Shown here one piece after another: positions 27,347 to 36,328 of a stretch of 55,843 bases of DNA. The notes under the pieces are model-generated. The model was not told the origin of the DNA. It made no database searches and was given only the letters and a program-made list of their open reading frames with translations. The number at the start of each line of letters is the position of its first letter. Position 1 is the first letter of the stretch. Position numbers and translations under genes: made by a program. This DNA comes from Bacteroides sp. UBA1773 (GTDB lineage: Bacteria > Bacteroidota > Bacteroidia > Bacteroidales > Bacteroidaceae), in the NCBI GenBank assembly GCA_002315285.1, contig DCGR01000057.1:1-55843 (forward strand), read 5' to 3'.

Positions 27347-28216
27347 ATGGGAATTATTATTGGAATTGACGTAGGGGGTAGTACCACAAAAATCGTCGGA
27401 TTAAAGGTCAACGAAATGTTTCCTCCGCTGTTTATCAAGGCCTCCGACCCGGTCAGCTCACTGTTCGGGGCTTTTGGCCGATACCTGTATGAGAACAAAA
27501 TCGCCTTGCCAGATATTGAACATATCGTGCTGACCGGCGTAGGTGCGGCATTCATCAATGACCCTCTTTATGGTGTGCCCACCAGCAAGACCGATGAATT
27601 CATTGCCAATGCCTTAGGCGCACGGTATCGCATGGGGCTCGACAAACTAATCGTGGTGAGCATGGGCACGGGTACTTCTTACATTCACGTGGATGGGAAC
27701 AACATCCAGCATGTCGGAGGTATGGGCATTGGAGGTGGCACACTACAGGGGTTGTCGCGATTACTAATCAACAACGACAACGTCACTCAGGTGGCTGAAC
27801 TGGCTTTGAAGGGCAAGGCACAAAACGTAAACCTCACTATTGGCGACATCTGCAAAGCCGAGATACCCAATCTGCCTCTCTTTGCCACTGCATCGAGTTT
27901 TGGAAAGGTTCGAGGCAATGAGCAACCTGAGGACCTTGCCTGTGGACTTATCACCATGGTGTTTGAGTCGATAGGTCAGGGTGCCTATTTCACCTCGCTC
28001 AATTGTGGCATCAAGGACTTGGTTCTCATTGGTAACCTGACACGTCTGCCCCAGTGCAAGAAAGTGTTTACCAATATGGAGAAAATCTACAAGGTAAATT
28101 ACCTCATTCCATCCTACGCCGAATACCGCACTGCTCTGGGCGCTGCCCTTTCATATACCCAACGGACAAACCGAACTTCACCAACCCAACCCACACAGAT
28201 AATCAGTTTAAGATAA
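27347..28216 (+). CDS. coaW: Type II pantothenate kinase
   Basis: A 289-residue kinase of the ASKHA fold that makes 4'-phosphopantothenate, the first step to coenzyme A. The phosphate-binding start IIIGIDVGGSTTKIVG is at residues 2-17; VVSMGTGTSYI near residue 108 and GGMGIGGGTLQGLSRLL near residue 125 follow the type II (CoaW/PanK2) pattern, and the C-terminal VLIGNLTRLP and YRTALGAALS complete the fold. The size is close to the bacterial CoaW enzymes. It is divergent from the frd operon. Confidence 0.88.
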   Translation: MGIIIGIDVGGSTTKIVGLKVNEMFPPLFIKASDPVSSLFGAFGRYLYENKIALPDIEHIVLTGVGAAFINDPLYGVPTSKTDEFIANALGARYRMGLDKLIVVSMGTGTSYIHVDGNNIQHVGGMGIGGGTLQGLSRLLINNDNVTQVAELALKGKAQNVNLTIGDICKAEIPNLPLFATASSFGKVRGNEQPEDLACGLITMVFESIGQGAYFTSLNCGIKDLVLIGNLTRLPQCKKVFTNMEKIYKVNYLIPSYAEYRTALGAALSYTQRTNRTSPTQPTQIISLR

Positions 28217-28342
28217 AATAGGTGTGATGTTTCTATCAGGTGAGATGCAAGAGTAACACTTGATTGAAGCATGGATATAAACTCTATTGGCAAAAAATGC
28301 GAGAAATCCTACCCGATATGGCCATTTCCCAAATTATTTCCT

Positions 28343-28350
28343 TATCTTTG
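28343..28350 (+). promoter_or_regulatory. -7 box of the transglycosylase/beta-galactosidase pair
   Basis: TATCTTTG followed by C, 21 bases before the ATG at 28372. It shows that the in-frame codons from 28264 are not translated. Confidence 0.65.
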
Positions 28351-28371
28351 CCCCTAAAGTATTATTTTGCC

Positions 28372-29241
28372 ATGTCTGTCAAACTGTCTGTTACTTTGTC
28401 TCGGCGCACGATGACGTGCTTCATAGTAATGTTCGCTTCTGTCATTTGCTTTGCCGACAGCTATCCAGAACCTCCAGCAACCATTGTTTTTTGCGAAAAG
28501 AAAATAGATTTGTTGCGTTTCGACCGACGGGAAAATATGGATCGTGAACTGATGTCATTCACATATATGCACACCAATTCCACCTTGTTGTTGAAACGTT
28601 CCAAACGGATGTTCTCGGTCATTGAGCCCATCTTGCGAGAGCATGGCATTCCCGATGACTTCAAATACCTCGCTGCCATAGAAAGTTCTTTGAGTCCTAC
28701 CGCTCGTTCAGCTGCTGGTGCGGCAGGCACATGGCAATTGTTGCAGGGTACGGCCCGGCAGTATGGTCTTGAGGTGAATGCCAATGTGGATGAACGCTTT
28801 GACGTGGCCAAATCTACTGAAGCAGCATGCAAGTACTTGAAGCAAGCCTACGAGAAGTATGGCGATTGGATGCTTGTGGTTGCTTCATACAATGCCGGTA
28901 TGCAACGCATAGGCACACTGGTCGATCAGCAAGGGGTGAACGACGCACTCGATTTGTACATGGTCGAGGAAACCGCCCGGTATGTGTATCGGATACTTGC
29001 CGCAAAGGTGTTCTTTGCCCAACCCAAAAATTTCGGTTTCCATCTTAAGACATCCGACATCTATGCCCCAGTGCCATGTCGTGAAATCACAGTGAACTAC
29101 GAAATTGGCAACCTTGCCGATTGGGCAAAAGAGCAGGGCACCACTTACGCCCTCATCAAGTTGCTGAATCCATGGCTGCGCGAAAATAAATTGAACAACA
29201 AATCAAAGAAACAATATATCATCAAAATTCCAAAATTATGA
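28372..29241 (+). CDS. Lytic murein transglycosylase (SLT/MltD-like)
   Basis: A 289-residue exported enzyme that cuts peptidoglycan between MurNAc and GlcNAc, leaving 1,6-anhydro ends. A signal sequence ends near VICFADS. The SLT domain spans about 95-215: catalytic Glu104 in AAIESSL, then SAAGAAGTWQLL, AACKYLKQAYEKYGDW and ASYNAG. The last 65 residues (DIYAPVPCREITVNYEIGNL to QYIIKIPK) look like the single LysM-like binding tail of MltD enzymes. It overlaps the beta-galactosidase gene by 4 bases (ATGA), an unusual pairing of cell-wall and sugar enzymes. Confidence 0.9.
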   Translation: MSVKLSVTLSRRTMTCFIVMFASVICFADSYPEPPATIVFCEKKIDLLRFDRRENMDRELMSFTYMHTNSTLLLKRSKRMFSVIEPILREHGIPDDFKYLAAIESSLSPTARSAAGAAGTWQLLQGTARQYGLEVNANVDERFDVAKSTEAACKYLKQAYEKYGDWMLVVASYNAGMQRIGTLVDQQGVNDALDLYMVEETARYVYRILAAKVFFAQPKNFGFHLKTSDIYAPVPCREITVNYEIGNLADWAKEQGTTYALIKLLNPWLRENKLNNKSKKQYIIKIPKL

Positions 29242-32200
29242 AAAAATCATTTATCACAGGTTTGCTCGGATTGTTGGCACTCGCCTCTTCTGCACAAACT
29301 TTCAAGGAGTGGCAAGATCCGAAAGTCAACGCCGTGAACCGTGCACCCATGCACACCAATTACTTTGCCTTCGAGAACGAACAGGCTGCCGTGAAAGGGG
29401 TGAGAGAACAGTCGGCCAACTTTATGACTCTCAATGGTGTCTGGAAATTCAACTGGGTTGCCAATGCCGATGCACGTCCCACCGACTTCTGGAAATCCGA
29501 TTTCAACGACAAGGCTTGGGACAACATGGCAGTGCCTGGCATTTGGGAACTCAATGGCTATGGTGACCCACAATATGTGAACTGTCCTTATCCTTGGGAG
29601 AACCAGTTCAAGAACAATCCGCCTTATGTGCCCATGGAGAACAATCACGTCGGATCTTACCGAAAATTCATTACCATCCCTGCTTCCTGGACAGGAAAGG
29701 ACATCATCGCCCACTTCGGTTCCGTCACCTCCAACATGTACCTGTGGGTAAACGGCAAGTATGTAGGCTATAGCGAGGACAGCAAGCTCGAGGCTGAGTT
29801 TAATCTTACCCCATACCTGAAAGCAGGAAAAGAAAACCTCATTGCTTTCCAGGTGTTCCGCTGGTGCGACGGCACCTATTTGGAATGCCAGGACTTTTGG
29901 CGCTATGCAGGCGTTGGTCGGGACTGTTATCTTTATGCACGCGACAAGAAGCGTATCGACGATATTCGTATTACTCCCGATCTCGACAAGAACTACCAGA
30001 ACGGTTCACTGCAAGTCAGCCTAAACCTTTCTGCAGGCGGCACAGTGGAACTTGCGCTGTTTGATGCACAAGGCCAGCAAGTGGCCACCACCACTGCTAA
30101 AGGAAGCAAGAGCGCAGTTGCCACCCTTGAAGTGGCCAATCCTCAGAAGTGGAGTGCCGAAGTACCTTACCTTTACACCTTGCAAGCAAAGCTACAAGGC
30201 ACCGATGAAGTAATCCGTCAGAAAGTGGGCTTCCGCAAAATCGAACTGGTCAAAGACCAGATCCTGGTCAATGGCAAAGCCGTGCTTTTCAAGGGTGCCG
30301 ACCGCCACGAACTTGATCCCGATGGAGGATACTATGTGTCGCGCGAACGCATGATTCAGGATGTACAAGTCATGAAGCGTTTCAACATCAATGCTGTTCG
30401 TACCTGTCACTATCCCGATGATAATTTCTGGTATGAGTTGTGCGACCAATATGGACTTTATGTCGTAGCCGAAGCCAACATCGAAAGCCACGGCATGGGA
30501 TATGGCGAAAAGACACTGGCAAAGAACGAATCCTACCGACTGGCACACATGGAACGCAACCAGCGCAACGTGCAACGTGGTTTCAATCACCCCAGCATCA
30601 TCTTCTGGTCACTCGGCAACGAAGCCGGATTCGGCCCTAATTTCGAGGAGTGCTACAAGTGGGTGAAAAACGAGGACCCGTCACGTGCCACTCAGTATGA
30701 ACGTGCTGAAGGCAATGAGTTCACCGATATTCACTGCCCGATGTACACCCGATACGAAGATACTGAGAAATACGGACAGAGCACCGACAAGACCAAACCC
30801 ATGATCATGTGTGAGTATGCACATGCAATGGGCAATTCAGAAGGTGGTTTCAAGGAGTACTGGGAGCTCTTCCGCAAATACCCAAACCTGCAAGGTGGTT
30901 TTATCTGGGACTTTGTAGATCAGAGCTGCCGTTGGACAGGCAAGAACGGTGTGGAAATCTACGCATACGGTGGTGATTTCAACAAATTCGACATCCATGA
31001 CTACAATTTCAACAACAACGGCCTCATCAGTCCTGATCGTGTACCCAATCCACACATGTACGAAGTAGGTTACTACTACCAGAACATTTGGGCTTCGGCT
31101 GCCAATCTGAAGAAAGGCGAAATCAATGTCTATAACGAGAATTTCTTCCGCGACCTCTCAGCCTATCGTCTTGAATGGCAGGTGCTCAAGGATGGTAAGG
31201 TCATGCGTACAGGCAGCATCGACAATCTTGATGTGGCACCACAGACCACCAAGACCTATACGCTTGCCATCGGCGACATTTGCCAGTGTACAGAATGGTT
31301 ACTCAACGTACAATTCAAACTGAAGAATCGCGATGGCCTGCTTCCAGCTGGCTACACCGTGGCCAAGAAGCAGTTCACCCTCAATGAGTACAAAGTTCCA
31401 TCTATGGATTTGCAAAATAAAGTCCCAGTCAACACCCAGGTTGTTGCACCTACATTGGTTGACAATGATGTACATTACTACATTGTGAAAGGAGAGCAAT
31501 TCACACTTGAGTTCAACCGAGCCACTGGTTTCCTCGAACGTTATACGGTGAAGGGCACAGAGCTCATCAAGGAAGGGTCGGCACTGACTCCAAACTTCTG
31601 GCGTGCACCTACCGACAACGACTTCGGAGCAAAACTTCAACAAAAATATGCCGTATGGAAAAATCCTGGACTGAAACTCACAAACCTGAAGGCCCAAGTC
31701 GAAAAACAACTTGTTGTGGTCAATGCCTCTTACGAGTTGCCAAAGGTAGGAGGCAAGCTTCAACTCGATTATGTCATCAACAACATAGGTGAAATCAAAG
31801 TCACCCAACAACTCACCGCAGGCAGTACCGAAAACGTGCCCAACTTGTTCCGCTTCGGTATGCAGGTGGCAATGCCTAAGAAATTCGACAAAATCGAATA
31901 CTACGGACGTGGCCCTATCGAAAACTACATCGACCGCAACAACGTGACAGACCTTGGCCTTTGGCGGCAAACCGTCGATGAACAGTTCTACAGCTACATC
32001 CGTCCGCAGGAAACTGGCACCAAGACCGACATCCGTTGGTGGAAACAGATCAACACAGGTGGTACTGGCCTCAAAGTAGTGGCCGAAGCTCCATTCTCAG
32101 CCTCGGCATTACACTACACTATCGAGAGCCTCGACGAAGGTTGGGTAAAACACAACATGCACTCGCCCGAAGTACCTCAAGCCGACCTGACCAACCTCTG

Positions 32201-32339
32201 CATCGACAAGGTTCAAATGGGCTTAGGTTGTATTGACAGTTGGGGAGCCATTCCACGCAAGGAGTACATGCTGCCTTACACCGATTACAGCTTCACATTC
32301 ATACTCTCACCTATTGAGCACACATTACCAATCGAATAA
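29238..32339 (+). CDS. Secreted GH2 beta-galactosidase
   Basis: A 1033-residue LacZ-type glycosidase with a signal peptide (1-19, ending SSAQ), hence periplasmic. Domain order follows LacZ: jelly-roll sugar-binding domain (NGVWKFNW, NCPYPWENQ, GYSEDSKLEAEFNLT), immunoglobulin-like domain, TIM barrel, a second immunoglobulin-like domain and the large C-terminal beta-sandwich (FWRAPTDNDFGAK, GRGPIENYIDR, MGLGCIDSWG). The acid/base Glu462 is in SLGNEAGFG and the nucleophile Glu526 in MCEYAHAMGNS. It should release beta-galactose from plant or host oligosaccharides. Translation is coupled to the transglycosylase upstream. A long imperfect hairpin follows the stop. Confidence 0.96.
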   Translation: MKKSFITGLLGLLALASSAQTFKEWQDPKVNAVNRAPMHTNYFAFENEQAAVKGVREQSANFMTLNGVWKFNWVANADARPTDFWKSDFNDKAWDNMAVPGIWELNGYGDPQYVNCPYPWENQFKNNPPYVPMENNHVGSYRKFITIPASWTGKDIIAHFGSVTSNMYLWVNGKYVGYSEDSKLEAEFNLTPYLKAGKENLIAFQVFRWCDGTYLECQDFWRYAGVGRDCYLYARDKKRIDDIRITPDLDKNYQNGSLQVSLNLSAGGTVELALFDAQGQQVATTTAKGSKSAVATLEVANPQKWSAEVPYLYTLQAKLQGTDEVIRQKVGFRKIELVKDQILVNGKAVLFKGADRHELDPDGGYYVSRERMIQDVQVMKRFNINAVRTCHYPDDNFWYELCDQYGLYVVAEANIESHGMGYGEKTLAKNESYRLAHMERNQRNVQRGFNHPSIIFWSLGNEAGFGPNFEECYKWVKNEDPSRATQYERAEGNEFTDIHCPMYTRYEDTEKYGQSTDKTKPMIMCEYAHAMGNSEGGFKEYWELFRKYPNLQGGFIWDFVDQSCRWTGKNGVEIYAYGGDFNKFDIHDYNFNNNGLISPDRVPNPHMYEVGYYYQNIWASAANLKKGEINVYNENFFRDLSAYRLEWQVLKDGKVMRTGSIDNLDVAPQTTKTYTLAIGDICQCTEWLLNVQFKLKNRDGLLPAGYTVAKKQFTLNEYKVPSMDLQNKVPVNTQVVAPTLVDNDVHYYIVKGEQFTLEFNRATGFLERYTVKGTELIKEGSALTPNFWRAPTDNDFGAKLQQKYAVWKNPGLKLTNLKAQVEKQLVVVNASYELPKVGGKLQLDYVINNIGEIKVTQQLTAGSTENVPNLFRFGMQVAMPKKFDKIEYYGRGPIENYIDRNNVTDLGLWRQTVDEQFYSYIRPQETGTKTDIRWWKQINTGGTGLKVVAEAPFSASALHYTIESLDEGWVKHNMHSPEVPQADLTNLCIDKVQMGLGCIDSWGAIPRKEYMLPYTDYSFTFILSPIEHTLPIE

Positions 32340-32350
32340 ATCATAAGCTG

Positions 32351-32441
32351 TAGAGTCCACTTTAAAAAGTTCCTTTTGTATTTACAGACATCTATAACCG
32401 AGATGTTAAGTGCAAAAGGGCGCTTTTTCAAGTGGACTCTA
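32351..32441. repeat. Long imperfect inverted repeat (MITE-like or terminator)
   Basis: Bases 32351-32393 fold back on 32401-32441. The outer 19 bases of each arm pair with a single mismatch, the inner part pairs with small bulges, and only about 7 bases stay in the loop. Both ends carry TA (left TAGAGT, right ACTCTA), which would fit an element inserted at a TA site. It begins 12 bases after the beta-galactosidase stop and could also end that transcript. Whether copies exist elsewhere cannot be told from this window. Confidence 0.6.
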
Positions 32442-32541
32442 TATATTTTGGATAGTTGCTCTTACCAGACACAAAATGAACAGTAAATCTGTACAGACCA
32501 AAAAAACAATGTAATGGTAAGTTGTTGTCAGATATTATTGC

Positions 32542-32549
32542 TAATTTTG
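32542..32549 (+). promoter_or_regulatory. -7 box of the glycan cassette
   Basis: TAATTTTG followed by C, with TTG triplets about 17 bases upstream. It would leave a leader of about 170 bases before the ATG at 32729. Confidence 0.45.
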
Positions 32550-32728
32550 CAGTGTTAATTGCGCGTTACGCTTTTGGAAGTAACATAAAAACATTGGGCA
32601 ACAACAATACAGGTATATCACCTGAAGTATAGTATATAATGATATATGGACACAGCATACCTTGCTGAAATATCTCCTTATATAATATTGAAATTTAACG
32701 ACATAACTCACATTGGCAATATAATTTT

Positions 32729-34537
32729 ATGCAAGCAATCATATTAGCGGCAGGAATGGGAAAAAGACTTGGAGAATACACACAGGACAACACAAAATGT
32801 ATGCTGGAAGTCAATGGAATTCGTCTGATAGATAGGGCCTTGGAGCATTTACATAAGCTTAATGTGTCACGAGTGGTATTGGTGGTTGGCTATAAAAGAC
32901 AGAATGTGAAAGATTATGTGGGTTCTGATTTCAAAGGTACACCTGTGGTTTATGTAGATAATGCCATCTATGATAGGACAAACAATATCTACTCATTATA
33001 TCAGGCTAAGGATTTCTTATTGGAAGAAGACACACTGCTGCTTGAATCGGACTTGATCTACAACTTCGATGTTCTTGAAAAGTTATATTGTGACACATAT
33101 CCAAATATCGCTTTGGTAGATAAGTACGAAAGCTGGATGGATGGCACTGTGGTTACAATCGATGAATGTGGCAGAATCACGAATTTCATCGACAAAAGCC
33201 TGTTCAAGTATGATGAGATTAAGTCGTACTACAAAACAGTGAACATCTACAAGTTTAGCAAAGATTTTTCATCGAGATACTATGTTCCATTTCTCACGGC
33301 ATATTGTACAGCATTAGGACAAAATGAATATTACGAGCAAGTGCTACGCATTATCCTTGATTTGCGTACCGCTCCACTCAAGGCACTACCTCTGAACGGA
33401 GAAACTTGGTACGAAATAGATGACGTACAGGACTTGGATATTGCCAAAGGAATGTTTGCTCCTTCAGATGAAGAACACTATAAGGCCATATCATCGAGAT
33501 ATGGTGGTTATTGGCGTTATCCGCAAATGCTGGATTTCTGTTATTTGGTGAATCCCTACTTTCCACCACAACGCATGCTTGACGAAATCAAAGCCAGTTT
33601 TGAAACATTGTTGTGTGAATATCCATCGGGGATGAGAGTGAATTCCCTCTTAGCATCAAAAAATTTTGGAGTACGCCAAGAATATATTCTAATGGGTAAT
33701 GGAGCAGCAGAACTTATCAAATCATTCATGGAGCGACATTGTCACCGTTTGGGCAATGTAATACCGACTTTCGAGGAATACCCAAATCGCATTCTAAAAG
33801 AGAACGTAGTGTCATATCGCTCTGACCGTGCGGATTTTCATTATTCAGCCGAAGAGCTTGTCAACTTCTTCAATGACAAAGACATTGATACCCTCTTGAT
33901 TATCAATCCAGACAATCCTTCGGGAAATTTCCTGACCATGGATGAATTAAAACACCTGTTGACTTGGACTCAAAAAAAAGGCATCAGGCTCGTCGTTGAC
34001 GAATCGTTTGTGGATTTTGCAGATGCCATGGATGAAAAGACACTTCTATGCAATGATTTGCTTGCAGAAAATCCAAATTTAGTTGTCATCAAGAGCATCA
34101 GCAAGTCGTATGGTGTTCCAGGATTACGATTGGGAGTATTGGCCACTGGCAACACCCAACTTGTTGCAGAATTGGTTAATGATGTGGCTATTTGGAACAT
34201 CAATTCGTTTGGAGAGTTTTTCATGCAGATTTATGAAAAATACCATCGAGACTATCTACAAGCCTGCGAGGATTTTCGCAGGGAACGTAATCGCTTTGAA
34301 AAAGCATTAAGAGAAATTCCATATTTGCAAGTCTATGACAGCCAAGCGAACTACTTCCTTTGTAAAGTGAAAGAGCCATACACATCACATCAATTGACAT
34401 TGTTGTTGCTAAGACACAACATTTTTATTAAAGACTGTAGCACTAAACTTGGTTTTGAAAACGCCAATTACATTCGTTTGGCTATTCGCAACCTACATGA
34501 TAACGATTTCCTTATCAAGACGCTAAAGGGACTATGA
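32729..34537 (+). CDS. Cytidylyltransferase - CobD/HisC-type PLP enzyme fusion
   Basis: A 602-residue bifunctional enzyme. Residues 1-235 are a nucleotidyltransferase of the LicC/sugar-nucleotide type: LAAGMGKRL (6-14), the Lys23 region NTKCMLEVNG and the metal-binding LESDLIYN with Asp108. Residues 250-602 are a fold-type I PLP enzyme: NPDNPSG (394-400), DESFVDF with Asp424, SISKSYGVPGLRLG with the PLP-binding Lys459, a WNINSF segment and Arg583. The PLP half resembles threonine-phosphate decarboxylase (CobD) and histidinol-phosphate aminotransferase. I infer that one half makes an amino-alcohol phosphate (for example ethanolamine or serinol phosphate) and the other activates it with CTP. 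A PntC-type phosphonate enzyme is an alternative, but no PEP mutase is present. It overlaps the next gene by 4 bases. Confidence 0.85.
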   Translation: MQAIILAAGMGKRLGEYTQDNTKCMLEVNGIRLIDRALEHLHKLNVSRVVLVVGYKRQNVKDYVGSDFKGTPVVYVDNAIYDRTNNIYSLYQAKDFLLEEDTLLLESDLIYNFDVLEKLYCDTYPNIALVDKYESWMDGTVVTIDECGRITNFIDKSLFKYDEIKSYYKTVNIYKFSKDFSSRYYVPFLTAYCTALGQNEYYEQVLRIILDLRTAPLKALPLNGETWYEIDDVQDLDIAKGMFAPSDEEHYKAISSRYGGYWRYPQMLDFCYLVNPYFPPQRMLDEIKASFETLLCEYPSGMRVNSLLASKNFGVRQEYILMGNGAAELIKSFMERHCHRLGNVIPTFEEYPNRILKENVVSYRSDRADFHYSAEELVNFFNDKDIDTLLIINPDNPSGNFLTMDELKHLLTWTQKKGIRLVVDESFVDFADAMDEKTLLCNDLLAENPNLVVIKSISKSYGVPGLRLGVLATGNTQLVAELVNDVAIWNINSFGEFFMQIYEKYHRDYLQACEDFRRERNRFEKALREIPYLQVYDSQANYFLCKVKEPYTSHQLTLLLLRHNIFIKDCSTKLGFENANYIRLAIRNLHDNDFLIKTLKGL

Positions 34538-35541
34538 AAATCTGTATTTGTGGTGGTGGAGCATTAGGACATACTTGTGCGGGATTTTTTTTGTCCAATC
34601 CTCATAATCAAGTAAACATTTATTCTGGCCATCCAGAACAGTGGAGTGAATATATCAGTGTACAAGACTGCAATGGAGTAACATTTTCAGGTTATCTTAA
34701 TAAAGTCACAAACTTGCCAGAAAATACCGTAAAAGAACAAGATATTATTTTATTGTGCTTGCCAGGATTCCTAATTCAAAGTACATTATTAGCTATTAAG
34801 CCGTATATTGGTGATGCCGTTGTCGGTTCAATAGTTTCAAGCACTGGGTTTTTTTTTGAAGCGCATTCAATTTTGAGTCCAAATACTAAATTATTTGGTT
34901 TTCAACGTGTTCCTTTTATTTCAAGAGTAAAAGAATATGGGAAATCCGCAATGATTTTAGGATATAAAACCCAACTGAATGTGGCTTTTGAAAATATTGC
35001 AGATAAAGAATCGTTCAGGAACATATTATCCGAGTTGTTTCATACACGAGTTTCTGTGTTAAATAGTTTTTATGAAGCAGCTCTTTCAAATAGCAATCCG
35101 ATATTGCATCCAGCACGCTTGTACTCCCTTTTTCATAATTCTGAAGAGGTACCTTTTCAAAACAGTATTCCATTCTACAGCAATTGGTCGGATAAGTCAT
35201 CTCGTTTACTGATAGACATGGATGCTGAATTTTTTCAGTTAGTTAATAAATTAGATATTCAGAATATCCAAACACTTTTGGATTATTATGGATGTTCTAA
35301 TGCCACAACTCTTACGAAAAAAATTTCTACAATAAATGCATTCAAGGATATAATGAGCCCGATGCGTAAAGAAAATGACAAATGGTTGATTGATTGGGAA
35401 AGTAGGTATTTCATTGAGGACTTTCCGTTCGGTCTTAAATTCATAAAGGAATTATGTGATTATCATAATATATATGCTCCAAACATTTCGAAAGTATATG
35501 ATTGGGGTATTACTTGTTTACAAAAATATGGGAAAGTATAA
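34534..35541 (+). CDS. Opine dehydrogenase-family oxidoreductase
   Basis: A 335-residue NAD(P)-dependent enzyme. The N-terminal Rossmann domain opens with KICICGGGALGH (Gly7, Gly9, Gly12). The C-terminal half has the octopine/nopaline-dehydrogenase pattern: NPILHPARLY with His192, and RYFIEDFPFGL, where Arg291 and Asp296 are five residues apart as in characterised opine dehydrogenases. Those enzymes reductively join the amino group of one molecule to a 2-keto acid. Here the amine could be the product of the preceding fusion enzyme (inference). The gene is clearly more AT-rich than its neighbours, which suggests separate acquisition. It overlaps the upstream gene by 4 bases and the LicD gene by 14, so translation is coupled throughout. 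Confidence 0.8.
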   Translation: MKICICGGGALGHTCAGFFLSNPHNQVNIYSGHPEQWSEYISVQDCNGVTFSGYLNKVTNLPENTVKEQDIILLCLPGFLIQSTLLAIKPYIGDAVVGSIVSSTGFFFEAHSILSPNTKLFGFQRVPFISRVKEYGKSAMILGYKTQLNVAFENIADKESFRNILSELFHTRVSVLNSFYEAALSNSNPILHPARLYSLFHNSEEVPFQNSIPFYSNWSDKSSRLLIDMDAEFFQLVNKLDIQNIQTLLDYYGCSNATTLTKKISTINAFKDIMSPMRKENDKWLIDWESRYFIEDFPFGLKFIKELCDYHNIYAPNISKVYDWGITCLQKYGKV

Positions 35542-36322
35542 TCCACAAGGTTCGCTTTTGCGAAAAGCCCAGCTAAGAATGCTGCACATATTGGAGGTGG
35601 TAGATACCATTTGCCGAGAAGAGCACATTGATTATTGGATGGATGCTGGCACATTGTTGGGTGCCGTACGACACAAAGGCTTCATTCCGTGGGATGACGA
35701 TTTGGATATTTGCATCATGCGGAAAGACTATGCACGCTTCAAACATGCAGCTCTAAAACGTCTCCCATCCGACCTTGCCTTCCAAGATTGGACCACCGAC
35801 GAATACCATTTCGAAATGTCGCCTCGAATCAGAGACCGGCATTCTCTATTTGATCAGTCCGAGTCAAAATGCCAAAAGTACAAGGGCTTGTTTCTTGATG
35901 TCATATTGGTGGAAAGAGTTCCTTCCATGAAAATCAAACAAATGGTTTATTTCTTCTACGGCAGAGTTACAAGGGAACTTCACAATTATGGCTACGCCAC
36001 ATATACATCAAAACGCAGGATTCTTGTAAACAAACTATTAGCATATCTCATGTGGATTCCTACAATGACTCTTACCAATATGGTTCGTCTGTATGCATGG
36101 ACCATTCAGAGCAATACCGTAAGTCGCTTCTATAGTCCATTCAAAGGTCCCAGATGTATCAGCGACATTTTCCCTTGCAAGGAACTTGAATTTGAAGGGC
36201 ATCTTTTCTATGCACCTGCCAATCCAGAGGCTTATCTGACAAAACAATTTGGCGATTATATGACACTCCCTCCAGAGTCGGAACGGAAAGGGCATGATTG
36301 TAAAATAGAAATTTACGATTGA
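35528..36322 (+). CDS. LicD-family phosphotransferase
   Basis: A 264-residue cytoplasmic enzyme of the LicD family, which transfers phosphocholine or a similar phospho-amino-alcohol from its CDP form to a glycan. The diagnostic block is DYWMDAGTLLGAVRHKGFIPWDDDLDICIM (about 38-67), with the Asp-rich metal site of the nucleotidyltransferase fold. DVILVERVPS and a C-terminal EAYLTKQFGDYMTLPPESERK segment also fit the family. The frame is open from 35456, but the ATG at 35528 gives the normal family start; it overlaps the opine-dehydrogenase-like gene by 14 bases. It should use the CDP compound made by the fusion enzyme two genes upstream. Confidence 0.92.
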   Translation: MGKYNPQGSLLRKAQLRMLHILEVVDTICREEHIDYWMDAGTLLGAVRHKGFIPWDDDLDICIMRKDYARFKHAALKRLPSDLAFQDWTTDEYHFEMSPRIRDRHSLFDQSESKCQKYKGLFLDVILVERVPSMKIKQMVYFFYGRVTRELHNYGYATYTSKRRILVNKLLAYLMWIPTMTLTNMVRLYAWTIQSNTVSRFYSPFKGPRCISDIFPCKELEFEGHLFYAPANPEAYLTKQFGDYMTLPPESERKGHDCKIEIYD

Positions 36323-36328
36323 CACTCG

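Larger units (their letters stand above)
32340..32728. other. 389-base intergenic region before the surface-glycan cassette
   Basis: No ORF is supported. It holds the long hairpin at 32351-32441, a -7 box at 32542-32549 and then about 170 AT-rich bases that would be the untranslated leader of the cassette mRNA. A 7-base inverted repeat (GTTGTTG/CAACAAC) flanks the -7 box but is too short to call an invertible promoter. Confidence 0.6.

Noticed and set aside
32515..32605. Possible invertible promoter: GTTGTTG and CAACAAC on both sides of the -7 box
   Set aside because: The arms are only 7 bases; known phase-variable promoters in Bacteroidales have longer arms, and no recombinase gene is in the window.
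35456..35527. Longer LicD start at 35456
   Set aside because: The extra 24 residues lie wholly inside the upstream gene and precede the family's usual start; the ATG at 35528 fits better.
32729..35541. Assigning the cassette to phosphonate (aminoethylphosphonate) synthesis
   Set aside because: A PntC-like fusion would fit, but PEP mutase and phosphonopyruvate decarboxylase are missing here, and the opine-dehydrogenase-like gene is not explained.
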